Notes under the pieces: generated by a model | Told to the model about the DNA's origin: nothing | Database searches by the model: none | Seen by the model: the letters and a program-made list of their open reading frames with translations, nothing else | Shown: piece by piece, positions 1-7,986 of the stretch | Numbering within the stretch: position 1 is the first letter of the stretch | Layout of the letters: every line of letters starts with the position of its first letter | Assembly: GCF_040882025.1 (NCBI RefSeq) | Contig: NZ_JBBECC010000169.1 | Coordinates: forward strand, 1-64,000 | From: Parvibaculum sp040882025 | GTDB taxonomy: Bacteria > Pseudomonadota > Alphaproteobacteria > Parvibaculales > Parvibaculaceae | Length of the DNA: 64,000 bases | Direction: 5' to 3' | Position numbers and translations under genes: made by a program

Positions 1-707
1 GGCCAGCCATCGGTCGCCGCCTGATACTTGTCGACTTCCTCTTCGGAGATTTCGCGGAACTCGCGGAAGAACTCGGCCGTTTCGCCGGCGCGAAAACGCA
101 AGCCCTCGACATTGACCACCACCGCCTGTTCGCGAAGCTGCAGGCGCGGCAGATTGATCGAGGGGATGACGCGGGTGCCGATGCAAAGCTGCGCGCCCTT
201 GGGGAGGACGCGCACCAGCTGGGCAATGACGGCCTCCATGCCGGGATGGGAGGCCTGCTCGAAATTGTCGACCACCATCACGATGCCGGATTTGATCGCG
301 CGCAGGCAGCGCAGGAAATCCTGGATCGAGGCCGAGGATCCTTCGGGCAGCGGGACGGCGGCATCTTCCTCGCGGCGCGCATTGGCGACCGCCTCGCAGA
401 GCAGGCGCAGGAAACGCGAGGGATCCGAATAATGCGATTCGAGATGCAGCCAGGCGATGCGGATGCCCTGTGCTTCGCGATGGGCGCAATATTGCCGTAG
501 CAGGGTCGTCTTGCCGAAGCCGGCCGGCGCCTGGGCCACGATGAGGCGGACTTCGGCGTGATTTTTCAGCCGATCAAGCTGCTGCTTGCGGAGTACCAGA
601 TTGTTCGATGCGGGCTGGCCGGCCAGCGCGCCGGCAAAACCCGTCGCCCGTGCCCTGCCACCGGCGGCACGCGCCGCCGTCGCTCCCGGTTCCACTGTCG
701 CGGTCAT
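1..707 (-). CDS. MalT/LuxR-family ATP-dependent transcriptional regulator, N-terminal part (cut by left window edge)
   Basis: About 235 codons are visible, starting at an ATG at 707 with a strong GGAGG ribosome binding site just upstream; the frame stays open to base 1, so the C-terminus lies outside. After a low-complexity Ala/Gly-rich leader of about 30 residues comes a STAND-type NTPase region: Walker A APAGFGKTT at about residues 60-68 and a Walker B-like GIVMVVDN at about 141-148. This layout (ATPase first, expected tetratricopeptide-like repeats and a C-terminal LuxR helix-turn-helix later) is that of MalT, AlkS and relatives, which bind ATP and an inducer and then activate transcription. 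The DNA-binding domain is not visible, so the class rests on the ATPase part. The flanking oxidoreductase gene on the same strand could be a target, which is inference. Confidence 0.75.
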   Translation of the reverse strand, partial: MTATVEPGATAARAAGGRARATGFAGALAGQPASNNLVLRKQQLDRLKNHAEVRLIVAQAPAGFGKTTLLRQYCAHREAQGIRIAWLHLESHYSDPSRFLRLLCEAVANARREEDAAVPLPEGSSASIQDFLRCLRAIKSGIVMVVDNFEQASHPGMEAVIAQLVRVLPKGAQLCIGTRVIPSINLPRLQLREQAVVVNVEGLRFRAGETAEFFREFREISEEEVDKYQAATDGW

Positions 708-805
708 TGGCACCCCTCCTCCAAGGGCAGGAAACCTTCACGTTTCCATCGGGCCCCAAAAATGCAGGGCCGGGCCTTCCGTCTCTCTCCCCGTTCGCAC
801 GACCG

Positions 806-1897
806 TCAGGCGGCGCCGGCGCCGATGCGAACCATCAGTTTTCCGTTGTTGCCGCCGGTGTAGAGCAGTTTCAGCGCGTCGGATGCGTTTTCCAGACCGT
901 CGACCACATGCAGGCGGTATTTCAGCCGGCCGTTGCGCATCCATTCGATCAGCTGCGCGTGATATTCGGCGAAATGCGCCGCGTAATCGAGAATGACGAA
1001 GCCCTGGATGATGAGGCGCTTCATGATCACGTTGCGGAACATGTAGGGGCCCGGCACCGGACCCGAGGCGTTGTAGGTCGAGATCAGACCGCAAATGACG
1101 ACGCGGCCGCCTTCGTTCATCAAGGTCAGGCCGGCATCGAGCTGGTCGCCGCCGACATTCTCGAAGTGAACGTCGATGCCGCGGGGCGCCTCGCGCTTCA
1201 GCGCCTCGAGCAGATTTTCCTTGCGGTAGTTGATGGCCGCGTCGAAGCCAAGCTCCTGCGTCAGCCATCGGCATTTTTCATCCGAGCCGGCGACGCCGAC
1301 GGCGCGGCAGCCATGCAGCTTCGCGATCTGGCCGACCAGTGCGCCGACGGCGCCCGCGGCGGCCGTGACGACGACCGTGTCGCCCGGCTTCGGCTTGCCG
1401 ATTTCGAAGAGGCCGACATAGGCCGTCGGGCCGGCGACCGCCAGAATGCCGAAGGCGTCGGCGAGCGGCACGCCTTCCGGCCGCGGGAAGGGCGCCCAGC
1501 CCGCGCCGTCGGTGACGAACCAGTCGGACCAGGTGCCGAGGCCCGTGATCAGCGTGCCTTCGGGCAGCGCCGGATTGCGCGACTGCACGACCTCGCCAAG
1601 GATGAAACCCAGCATGCGCGCGCCGACGGGCAGCGGCTCCATGTAGGTTTCCCAATCGCTCAGCCAGACGCGGTTGGTGGCATCAAGCGACATGTAGAGG
1701 CTGCGGACCAGCACCTCGCCCTCGGCAGGCGCGGGGATCGGCTCTTCGCGCAGGACCAGCGTGTCGGCCTCGATGAGGTCGGTCGGGCGCTTGTTGAAAT
1801 ACCAGTGACGCGCGTTTTGCGGCACCCGACCCTCCCAGGATGGTGCGGGATTCGCGGGTTTTTTCCCGCGAATCCAGTTGCTTACCGTTTTCAGCAC
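806..1897 (-). CDS. NADP-dependent MDR-family oxidoreductase (curcumin/prostaglandin reductase type)
   Basis: The 363-residue product belongs to the medium-chain dehydrogenase/reductase group without zinc, related to curcumin reductase CurA and leukotriene B4 dehydrogenase. These reduce the C=C bond of alpha,beta-unsaturated ketones with NADPH. The N-terminal catalytic domain carries a region (SLYMSLDATNR near residue 67) resembling the conserved start of these enzymes. The Rossmann part has VVVTAAAGAVG near residue 175, the dinucleotide-binding signature of the family. The start is a GTG preceded by an AGGGGGG stretch. The first 25 or so residues are not typical of the family and may be an extension or a start-site error. 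It reads toward the MalT-like gene about 100 bp away. Physiological substrate unknown. Confidence 0.85.
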   Translation of the reverse strand: MLKTVSNWIRGKKPANPAPSWEGRVPQNARHWYFNKRPTDLIEADTLVLREEPIPAPAEGEVLVRSLYMSLDATNRVWLSDWETYMEPLPVGARMLGFILGEVVQSRNPALPEGTLITGLGTWSDWFVTDGAGWAPFPRPEGVPLADAFGILAVAGPTAYVGLFEIGKPKPGDTVVVTAAAGAVGALVGQIAKLHGCRAVGVAGSDEKCRWLTQELGFDAAINYRKENLLEALKREAPRGIDVHFENVGGDQLDAGLTLMNEGGRVVICGLISTYNASGPVPGPYMFRNVIMKRLIIQGFVILDYAAHFAEYHAQLIEWMRNGRLKYRLHVVDGLENASDALKLLYTGGNNGKLMVRIGAGAA

Positions 1898-1970
1898 CGC
1901 TGCCCCCCTTTATGGCCTCCCCCGAGGCGCTTTTCCTTGTGGGGATGCTGAAGCAGATTGCCTGTCCCAT

Positions 1971-1990
1971 ACCCACCCGAAAGGGTGGGT
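1971..1990. other. Perfect hairpin with GAAA loop beside the assembly gap
   Basis: ACCCACCC and GGGTGGGT form a perfect 8-bp stem closed by a GAAA tetraloop. It sits 16 bp from the run of N. There is no T-tract on either side, so a classical intrinsic terminator is not shown. A strong stem like this may have helped break the assembly. It could end transcription from the minus-strand gene on the far side of the gap. Confidence 0.5.
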
Positions 1991-2006
1991 GGGGAAGGAT
2001 GGCACA

Positions 2007-2106
2007 NNNNNNNNNNNNNNNNNNNNNNNNNNNNNNNNNNNNNNNNNNNNNNNNNNNNNNNNNNNNNNNNNNNNNNNNNNNNNNNNNNNNNNNNNNNNNN
2101 NNNNNN
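2007..2106. other. Assembly gap (100 N)
   Basis: Exactly 100 consecutive N, the conventional placeholder for a scaffold gap of unknown length. The minus-strand membrane-protein gene that enters it at 2107 is therefore cut, and any genes between it and the oxidoreductase at 1897 are missing. Confidence 0.97.
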
Positions 2107-2585
2107 CGCAACTCGATGCCGGGGGCCAGGGTGCGGGCCCAGCCCGGAATGTCTTCCTCGGTGTTTTTCTCTTCAAGTTCAGTGGTTTGCTCGTCCGGCT
2201 CCGGCGTCTCCTCGGTCGAATCCGTCTGCCTTGGCTCCTCCGTTTCCTCGCTCTCTTCAAGAGCGGCGGGCTTTCCGCTGTCGTCGCCGGAACGCGAGAA
2301 GACATAGGGCTCCGCGTCCTGTTGTTCAGGTTGAGGCTGAGCCAAGGGCGGCATTGGCGGCGGGGCTTCTTCTTCGGGGACGAGGTCGACCGAGATGGCG
2401 GGCGGCTCGGCGGGCCGGGGCGGCGCCGGATTTGGCAATAAAAACGGGAGGATAAGGACGAGGTTCAGGCCCAGGGCCAGGGCGACCGCGATGGCGGGCT
2501 CGCTCCATTGACGCGCGCGCGGCGGCGGCGGCGGCACGACATGAAAACTGCCGGCCGGGCTTGTGCTCACTGAGGTTACAACCAT
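2107..2585 (-). CDS. TonB-like proline/acid-rich membrane protein, C-terminus lost in assembly gap
   Basis: About 159 codons are visible from an ATG at 2585 to the gap. A short cytoplasmic head (residues 1-29) with a run of five prolines is followed by one hydrophobic membrane segment at about residues 30-51. Then comes a long periplasmic stretch rich in Pro, Glu, Asp and Thr (about 52-159). This is the architecture of TonB-family energy transducers and of some envelope-spanning proteins whose globular C-terminal domain would lie in the missing sequence. An upstream in-frame extension to 2714 is possible, but its composition is random-looking and basic. No ExbB or ExbD is in view, so TonB is the best guess rather than a firm call. 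Confidence 0.5.
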
Positions 2586-2731
2586 TTCCGGCCCGGATTC
2601 CCGCCCTTTTGTCCGCCCGTCCGCCCGGCGCTTCCGGGGACAAAGCATGCGAGCGAGCATAACAAGGCGGACGGCGAAGCGAAGCGAAACCGGCGGCGAC
2701 AGCAAACGCGGCAACAGCGCTGTGACGGCCC

Positions 2732-2773
2732 TACCCCCCCTCTGTCACGGAACTGTCAAAAAACTGTCACAAA
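2732..2773 (+). repeat. CTGTCA-repeat intergenic element, copy A
   Basis: A C-tract followed by three spaced CTGTCA units and an A-tract, ending CTGTCACAAA. An almost identical block of about 42 bp occurs at 51189-51230, differing by one substitution and tract length. Copy A begins just beyond the arcC stop codon and lies upstream of the TonB-like gene. On the minus strand it reads as repeated TGACAG units, which could act as an operator or as promoter -35-like elements. Function unknown. Confidence 0.7.
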
Positions 2774-2779
2774 TCGCAA

Positions 2780-3691
2780 TCAGGGGTCGATCCGGGTGCC
2801 GGCTTCACCGGCCATCACGGCGCGGGCCTCGTCGAGGTTGCCGATGAAAGCCGGATGGCCCGTCTCCAGGGCGAAGCGCCGGACGGCCTCGATCTTCGGG
2901 CGCATGGAACCTGCCGCGAAACCGGCGGGGTCGAGGGTACGGGCCGACACGGATTTCAGCAGGCGCGCACCCGGTTTTCCCCAATCGGCATGGACGCCGT
3001 CGACATCGGTCAGGATCAGCAGACGTTCGGCGCCGAGTTCGACGGCAAGCAGGCAGGCGGCGAGGTCCTTGTCGATGACGGCCTCGACGCCTTCGGGCGC
3101 GCCATCCGCGCCGGCCCGCACCGGGATACCGCCGCCGCCGGCGCAGATCACGAGACAGCTGTCATTCATCAGCCTGCGGATTGTTTCGAGCTCGACAATG
3201 CCGCGGGGCGCGGGCGAGGCGACGACGCGGCGCCAGACTTTTCCATTTGGGCCGTCCGGCGCGACCGCCCAGCCGCGTTCGGCGGCGAGCGCCTTTGCGG
3301 TCGCCTCGTCATAGACGGGGCCGATCGGCTTTGCGGGCGCGGCGAAGGCGGGATCTCCCGGATCGACCAGGGTTTGCGTCAAGAGGGTCGCGACTTCGCG
3401 GCCCGGCAAGGCGCGGCGCATCGCCGCCTCGATCACATAGCCGATCATGCCCTGCGATTCCGCGCCCAGCACGTCGAGCGGGTAAGGCGTCGCGTCCTTG
3501 TAGGCATCGGCCTCCAGCGCGAGGAGGCCGACCTGCGGGCCGTTGCCGTGCACCAGTACCATCTCGTGTGCGCGGGCGATGGCGGCCAGCGCGCCGGCCG
3601 CCTCGGCCATATTGCGGCGCTGATTGGCGATGCTCAGGGCCTCGCCGCGCTTCAGCAGCGCGTTTCCGCCGATGGCGACGAGGACCCTCAT
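2780..3691 (-). CDS. arcC: Carbamate kinase
   Basis: The product of about 303 residues has the usual length of carbamate kinases and the family hallmarks: N-terminal VAIGGNALL, VHGNGPQVG near residue 58, the CAGGGGIPV segment, and a late LTDVDGV motif. The enzyme transfers phosphate between carbamoyl phosphate and ADP, and in catabolic settings yields ATP, CO2 and ammonia. It starts at an ATG 7 bp after the stop of the APC permease gene, and the carbamoyltransferase gene lies just upstream on the same strand. The three therefore probably form one operon harvesting ATP from carbamoyl phosphate made from carbamoylputrescine or citrulline. A longer in-frame start inside the permease gene was rejected because it lacks family similarity. 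Confidence 0.92.
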   Translation of the reverse strand: MRVLVAIGGNALLKRGEALSIANQRRNMAEAAGALAAIARAHEMVLVHGNGPQVGLLALEADAYKDATPYPLDVLGAESQGMIGYVIEAAMRRALPGREVATLLTQTLVDPGDPAFAAPAKPIGPVYDEATAKALAAERGWAVAPDGPNGKVWRRVVASPAPRGIVELETIRRLMNDSCLVICAGGGGIPVRAGADGAPEGVEAVIDKDLAACLLAVELGAERLLILTDVDGVHADWGKPGARLLKSVSARTLDPAGFAAGSMRPKIEAVRRFALETGHPAFIGNLDEARAVMAGEAGTRIDP

Positions 3692-3698
3692 GCCGCGC

Positions 3699-5105
3699 CT
3701 AACCGCCGCCGGCCACGCGGCCGGCGCGGCGGACCAGAAACTCGCCGACCAGAAGCGTGACGATGACGCCGGCGACGATCGACAGGGCATAAGTCATGTC
3801 GAACTCGTCCGGCGTGTAGATGAAGAAGACAATGGCCTGAACGATGAAGGCCATGCAGAGCGCGGCGAAGACGAGCGCCCCGCCCTTGCCGCCCGGTACG
3901 CGGTAAGGACGCGGCCTGTCGGCGTCGATGCGGCGCAGCTTCAGGAAGGCCATGAACATCGCCAGGTAAGGCAGCAGGAAGACGATGGAGGAGAAGGCAA
4001 AAAGCGTCCAGAAGAGGTCTTCGGCGTCGGCGGCCAGGAGGCCGTAGATGACGATCACCACTGTGGTGACAACGCCCGTCACGATGGCCGCGTTGGCGGG
4101 CGTTTTGTGCTCGGGATGCAGACGCGCGAACATCGCCGGCAGATTGCCGTCGAGGGCTGCTTCGGCGGCCGAGCGGTTGGCGCCCATCGTCCATGTGACC
4201 ATGTTGGCGAGGAAAGTGTAGAGCGCCATCAGGCCCAGCAGGATGACGAAGGTGCCGGCCACCCCGCCCTCGCCCAGCAAGACGCGCAGCGTATCGACGA
4301 CGCCGCTGACGAGATTGATGTCGTCGAGCGGCAACGCGATCAGGATGCCGATGGTGGCGAAGAGGTAGAAGGCCGCGATCGCGATGCCGGAAACGGCAAT
4401 GGTGAGGGGCACGTCGCGGGCCGGATTTTTCATCTCGGCGCTGGCGCCGGACATCAGCTCGAAGCCCATGAAGTTGTAGACAATGACCGGCAGGAAGGCG
4501 AGCGAGGCACCCCAACTCGGCGCCATGCTGGAGAAGGTCAGTTCGTTGGCGACGCCGTGGTTGCCTGCATAGACGAAGCCGCCGATGCCAATGACCAGCA
4601 TGATCGCGACTTTAAAGACGGCGCCGAGATTGGGCACCCATTTGCCGATGTCGAGGCGGACGATGTTGATCCAGACGGTCGCCCAGGTCAGCGCGACGGC
4701 AATCGCGATCTGCGTCCAGAGCGCGAGGTCGGGCATGAAGAGCGCGGCGAAGATGCCAGCGAAGAGAATGAAGACCGATGGCTGCCAGAGCGCGACATTG
4801 ATCCACCAGAGCCAGGCCGTGCGGCCGCCCCAGCGGGCACCATAGGCGCGGCGGACCCAGGCATAGATGCCGCCCTGATCGGGATAGGTGCTGCCGAGTT
4901 CGGCCGTGATGAGGCCGTAGGGCACGAAGAAGAAGATCATCGTGAATATCCACCAGAAGACGGCTTGCGGGCCGATGGCGGCGGATGCCGCGAGCTGGTC
5001 GATGACGAGAATGGCGCAGACGGTGAAGAGCGTGAGATCGAGCCCCCGCATCACCTTCTTGTAGCCGCGCGGATTGGTGGCAGCGGTAGCGGATGTATCG
5101 GACAT
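3699..5105 (-). CDS. APC-family amino acid/polyamine permease
   Basis: A 468-residue integral membrane protein with about 12 hydrophobic segments and the amino acid-polyamine-organocation superfamily start, where the first helix carries the unwound substrate-binding region. An ELGSTYPDQGGIYAW stretch near residue 68 is characteristic of glutamate/GABA and agmatine/putrescine antiporter-like APC proteins. It lies between arcC (7 bp downstream) and the carbamoyltransferase (65 bp upstream), so an agmatine/putrescine or arginine/ornithine exchanger is plausible from context. Substrate cannot be read from the sequence. The ATG at 5105 is well supported, with a hydrophilic head of about 25 residues before the first helix. 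Confidence 0.87.
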   Translation of the reverse strand: MSDTSATAATNPRGYKKVMRGLDLTLFTVCAILVIDQLAASAAIGPQAVFWWIFTMIFFFVPYGLITAELGSTYPDQGGIYAWVRRAYGARWGGRTAWLWWINVALWQPSVFILFAGIFAALFMPDLALWTQIAIAVALTWATVWINIVRLDIGKWVPNLGAVFKVAIMLVIGIGGFVYAGNHGVANELTFSSMAPSWGASLAFLPVIVYNFMGFELMSGASAEMKNPARDVPLTIAVSGIAIAAFYLFATIGILIALPLDDINLVSGVVDTLRVLLGEGGVAGTFVILLGLMALYTFLANMVTWTMGANRSAAEAALDGNLPAMFARLHPEHKTPANAAIVTGVVTTVVIVIYGLLAADAEDLFWTLFAFSSIVFLLPYLAMFMAFLKLRRIDADRPRPYRVPGGKGGALVFAALCMAFIVQAIVFFIYTPDEFDMTYALSIVAGVIVTLLVGEFLVRRAGRVAGGG

Positions 5106-5170
5106 TTTTTTCTCCCGAGTGAGTAAATCCGGTTACCCGCGGCAAGAGACGCGCCGCGCCTTCACGCAAA

Positions 5171-6181
5171 TCAGAGAAAGTCCGACAAAAAATCCTCGGC
5201 CAGCCCCCGATGACGCGCGAGCAGCGCATCGGAGGGCCGCTTCAGACGCGGATAGACGAACCAGACCAGCAACGCCTTTTCGGTGTGCAGCCTGTTTTCG
5301 GATTGGTCGAGAATGATGGACTGCGGACCGTCCATGACTTCATCGGTCGCCTCGACGCCGCGCGAGGCCGGCAGGCAGTGCATGAAGCGCGCCGTTGCCG
5401 GCGCTTTCGCCATCAGTGCCGCGTTGACCTGAAATTTCGGCATGAACGCCGCGCTGCGCTCCGGTATCTCACTTTCCTGCCCCACCCACCACCAGAGATC
5501 GGTATAGATGAAATCGGCATCGGCGACCGCGGCGGCGGGGTCTTCGGTGAAGGAGATCGTGGCACCCGACTCCGCACAAGCCTCGCGTACCATCGCGCGG
5601 TGCGCCTCGGATATCTGGTATTTCGCGGGCGCGGCCTGCGTGAAGGAGAGCCCCATGCGGGCACAGATGAACATCAGCGAGACGCAGACATTTGTCGCAT
5701 CACCGACAAAGACGAGTCTGAAGTCTTCGAGCTTCTTTCCCTTCGAGGCATGCTCCGTCATCGTGAAGACGTCGCAGAGAACCTGTGTCGGGTGGTTGAA
5801 GTCGGTGAGGCCGTTGATGACGGGCACGGTCGCGTATTTCGAAAGGCCGAGCACCGTCTCGTGCTTCAGGGTGCGTGCCTCGATGACGTCGACCATGCGG
5901 GAGACGACGCGGGCGGTGTCGGCGATCGACTCGCGGGCGCCGAGATGGATTTCGCCGGGGCGCAGATAGAGCGCATGGCCGCCGAGCTTGGTCATGGCGA
6001 CCTCGAAGGAGACGCGGGTGCGGGTGGACGGCTCCTCGAAGATCATGCCGAGCGAGGCACCGGACAGGAGCCGGGGGCAAGCGCCGTCCTTGTCGGCCCG
6101 CTTCAGCATGGCCGTCAACTCCATCATCCGCAGGAGCTCTTCCTTCGGAAAATCAAGGATATGAACGAAATGGCGCAGCAT
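5171..6181 (-). CDS. Ornithine/putrescine carbamoyltransferase family protein with atypical substrate loop
   Basis: 336 residues with the full carbamoyl-phosphate site: STRTR (52-56), HPTQ (130-133) and HCLP (268-271). The loop that binds the amino acid side chain in ornithine carbamoyltransferases, normally D-x-W-x-S-M-G, reads D228-L-W-W-W-V-G here, so the Ser and Met that contact ornithine are replaced. Putrescine carbamoyltransferases also lack SMG. The neighbours (carbamate kinase, APC permease, and divergent N-carbamoylputrescine amidase) point to carbamoylputrescine chemistry rather than arginine synthesis. A catabolic role would convert carbamoylputrescine and phosphate into putrescine and carbamoyl phosphate. 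No agmatine deiminase gene is in the window. The ATG at 6181 follows an AAAGGGGGA site. Family certain, substrate inferred. Confidence 0.85.
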   Translation of the reverse strand: MLRHFVHILDFPKEELLRMMELTAMLKRADKDGACPRLLSGASLGMIFEEPSTRTRVSFEVAMTKLGGHALYLRPGEIHLGARESIADTARVVSRMVDVIEARTLKHETVLGLSKYATVPVINGLTDFNHPTQVLCDVFTMTEHASKGKKLEDFRLVFVGDATNVCVSLMFICARMGLSFTQAAPAKYQISEAHRAMVREACAESGATISFTEDPAAAVADADFIYTDLWWWVGQESEIPERSAAFMPKFQVNAALMAKAPATARFMHCLPASRGVEATDEVMDGPQSIILDQSENRLHTEKALLVWFVYPRLKRPSDALLARHRGLAEDFLSDFL

Positions 6182-6227
6182 CCGGCCTATCCCCCTTTAC
6201 CCGCCCTCGCTCCGGCGGGATTATCGA

Positions 6228-6242
6228 CATGTCCGGGACATG
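6228..6242. promoter_or_regulatory. Perfect palindrome CATGTCC-G-GGACATG in divergent promoter region
   Basis: Perfect 7-bp arms around one base, 47 bp upstream of the carbamoyltransferase start and about 170 bp before aguB, in the only shared regulatory region of these divergent genes. It has the form of a dimeric repressor operator of the GntR or MarR kind. No candidate regulator gene is adjacent. Confidence 0.5.
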
Positions 6243-6409
6243 CTTCTGTTTGACAAGTAGAGACCCGCAGACGCCCGCGTTCAACAGGCGGAGCGGCGGC
6301 AAATTGAAGCAAGACGGACGAAACGGACGCATCCGCGCCAATGCGGTACAAAATAATGCCTCGCGGCCGGACGATTATCGCCCGGCGGCGAAATTTTCGG
6401 AGTTTTGAG

Positions 6410-7282
6410 ATGACCGAGATCACCGTCGCCGCGACGCAAATGGCCTGCGGGCACGACCGCGACGAGAATATCGCGCGGGCCGAAACGCTGGTGCGGGCAG
6501 CGGCCGAAAAAGGCGCGCAGGTCATCCTGCTGCAGGAGCTTTTCGAGACGCCCTATTTTTGCAAGGATACCGAGCCGGACCTGATGCATCTTGCAACGCC
6601 CGTCGCCGACAATCCGGCCGTGCATCATTTCCAGTCGCTCGCCGCGCAGTACAAGATCGTGCTGCCCATCTCGATTTACGAGCGGGCCAACAATGCGCAG
6701 TACAACTCCCTGGTCATGATCGACAGCGGCGAGGTTCTCGGCGTCTATCGCAAATCGCATATTCCCGACGGACCGGGCTATCGGGAGAAATATTATTTCA
6801 GCCCCGGCGATACCGGTTTTCATGTCTGGAACACGCGGGCGGGCCGTGTGGGCGCGGCGGTCTGCTGGGACCAGTGGTTTCCAGAGGCCGCGCGTATCCT
6901 AGCGGTGAAGGGCGCCGACGTTATTCTCTATCCGACCGCCATCGGCTCGGAACCGCATGACGAAACGATCCATTCGCGTGACCACTGGCAGCGAACGATG
7001 CAAGGGCATTCGGCCGCCAATCTGATGCCGATCGTCGCCTCGAATCGCGTCGGCCGCGAGGAAGGCAAGAGCTGCGCCATCACCTTCTACGGATCGTCCT
7101 TCATTACCGATGCGACCGGTGCGAAAGTGGCCGAAGCGGACGAGCAGGAGGAGGCCGTCCTCACCGCGACTTTCGACATCGAGAAGAACCGCCGGCAACG
7201 CCTCAACTGGGGCGTGTTCCGCGATCGGCGAGTCGATCTTTATGCAGATATTCTGACGCTGGACGGCACGTCGAGGCGCTGA
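6410..7282 (+). CDS. aguB: N-carbamoylputrescine amidase (nitrilase superfamily)
   Basis: 290 residues with the nitrilase-superfamily catalytic triad in place: Glu43 in LLQELFETPYF, Lys115 in YRKSHIPDG, and Cys152 in AVCWDQWFPEAAR. The combination ETPYF, SHIPDGPGY and CWDQWFPE is typical of AguB, which hydrolyses N-carbamoylputrescine to putrescine, CO2 and ammonia. The ATG at 6410 has GGAG 8 bp upstream; an upstream in-frame ATG at 6341 adds an atypical basic leader and was not used. Transcribed divergently from the carbamoyltransferase operon, giving two fates for carbamoylputrescine (hydrolysis here, phosphorolysis there). Its last 43 bp overlap the convergent EEP-family gene. Confidence 0.93.
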   Translation: MTEITVAATQMACGHDRDENIARAETLVRAAAEKGAQVILLQELFETPYFCKDTEPDLMHLATPVADNPAVHHFQSLAAQYKIVLPISIYERANNAQYNSLVMIDSGEVLGVYRKSHIPDGPGYREKYYFSPGDTGFHVWNTRAGRVGAAVCWDQWFPEAARILAVKGADVILYPTAIGSEPHDETIHSRDHWQRTMQGHSAANLMPIVASNRVGREEGKSCAITFYGSSFITDATGAKVAEADEQEEAVLTATFDIEKNRRQRLNWGVFRDRRVDLYADILTLDGTSRR

Positions 7283-7986
7283 CGCGCCTCAACGAGGCCG
7301 ATCCCGATATCGGCAACGATCGGCAGATGATCGGAGATTTTCCGCCCGCCCCCGTCCGTCCAGCTCCCGAGGATGCGCGCCGCACCGCCGCAATAAATCC
7401 GGTCGAGGCGAAAGAGCGGCCGCGTTGCCGGAAAGGTGCGCTCCATCGTGCGCATCGGCACGACTTCTCTCAGGCGGCGCCGGACCCAGCCGAAAGAGAA
7501 CCAGTCGTTGAAGTCACCCATCACGATGCAAGGGAGACCTTGCGGCTGCGCCAGCACGGCCAGCGTCGCGGCCTGCCGACGCCGCTCCCAGACGCTCAGG
7601 CCGAGATGCGCGGTGACCAGACGAATCCGCCCCAGCGGCGTTTCCAGATGCGTGGCGATGGCGCCGCGCGGTTCGCGCGTGCGAAAGGACAGGTCGGTGA
7701 CGCTGGTGTCGGCGAGCGGAAAGCGGCTGATCACGGCATGGCCGTAGTGGCCGTCGGGCGCAACTATGGTGCGGGCCTCGGCCGCATGCTCACCGAGCGC
7801 CTCGCGGAGAACCGCCAATGGTGCGCTTTCGCCCATACGGCCGCGCGATTCGATTTCCTGAAGCGCAATCACATCCGGATCGTGGTGCGCGATGAGATCG
7901 ACGATGCGGGTGAGATCGTAGCGGCGGTCGGGACCTATGCCGCCATGAATGTTCCAGCTCAGCACGCGAAGTCCGGGTTCGGTCAC
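7240..7986 (-). CDS. Endonuclease/exonuclease/phosphatase (EEP) family hydrolase
   Basis: A protein of about 248 residues with the EEP fold signatures in order: SWNIHGG near the start, LQEIESR with the metal-binding Glu, a GDFND block, and SDHLP with the catalytic His near the C-terminus. The superfamily includes exonuclease III, DNase I, sphingomyelinases and inositol polyphosphate phosphatases. The start chosen is a GTG at 7986 that overlaps the upstream stop as GTGA, indicating translational coupling to the phospholipase D/VTT fusion gene. A phospholipid- or phosphodiester-cleaving role is thus more likely than DNA repair, but that is inference. The 3' end overlaps aguB by 43 bp. Confidence 0.85.
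   Translation of the reverse strand: MTEPGLRVLSWNIHGGIGPDRRYDLTRIVDLIAHHDPDVIALQEIESRGRMGESAPLAVLREALGEHAAEARTIVAPDGHYGHAVISRFPLADTSVTDLSFRTREPRGAIATHLETPLGRIRLVTAHLGLSVWERRRQAATLAVLAQPQGLPCIVMGDFNDWFSFGWVRRRLREVVPMRTMERTFPATRPLFRLDRIYCGGAARILGSWTDGGGRKISDHLPIVADIGIGLVEARQRLDVPSSVRISA

Noticed and set aside
608..1951. Long open frame on the plus strand opposite the MDR oxidoreductase.
   Set aside because: It mirrors the codon structure of the real minus-strand gene, shows no family motif and crosses the region between genes.
1971..1990. Intrinsic terminator of the oxidoreductase or TonB-like gene.
   Set aside because: Strong stem but no U-tract on either strand; kept only as a hairpin.
2780..3790. 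Longer carbamate kinase with 33 extra N-terminal residues.
   Set aside because: The extension overlaps the permease stop, has no similarity to ArcC, and the ATG at 3691 gives the usual length.
5171..6181. Calling this argF.
   Set aside because: The ornithine-contacting S-M-G of ArgF is replaced and the genes around it are for carbamoylputrescine; a substrate-specific symbol is not justified.
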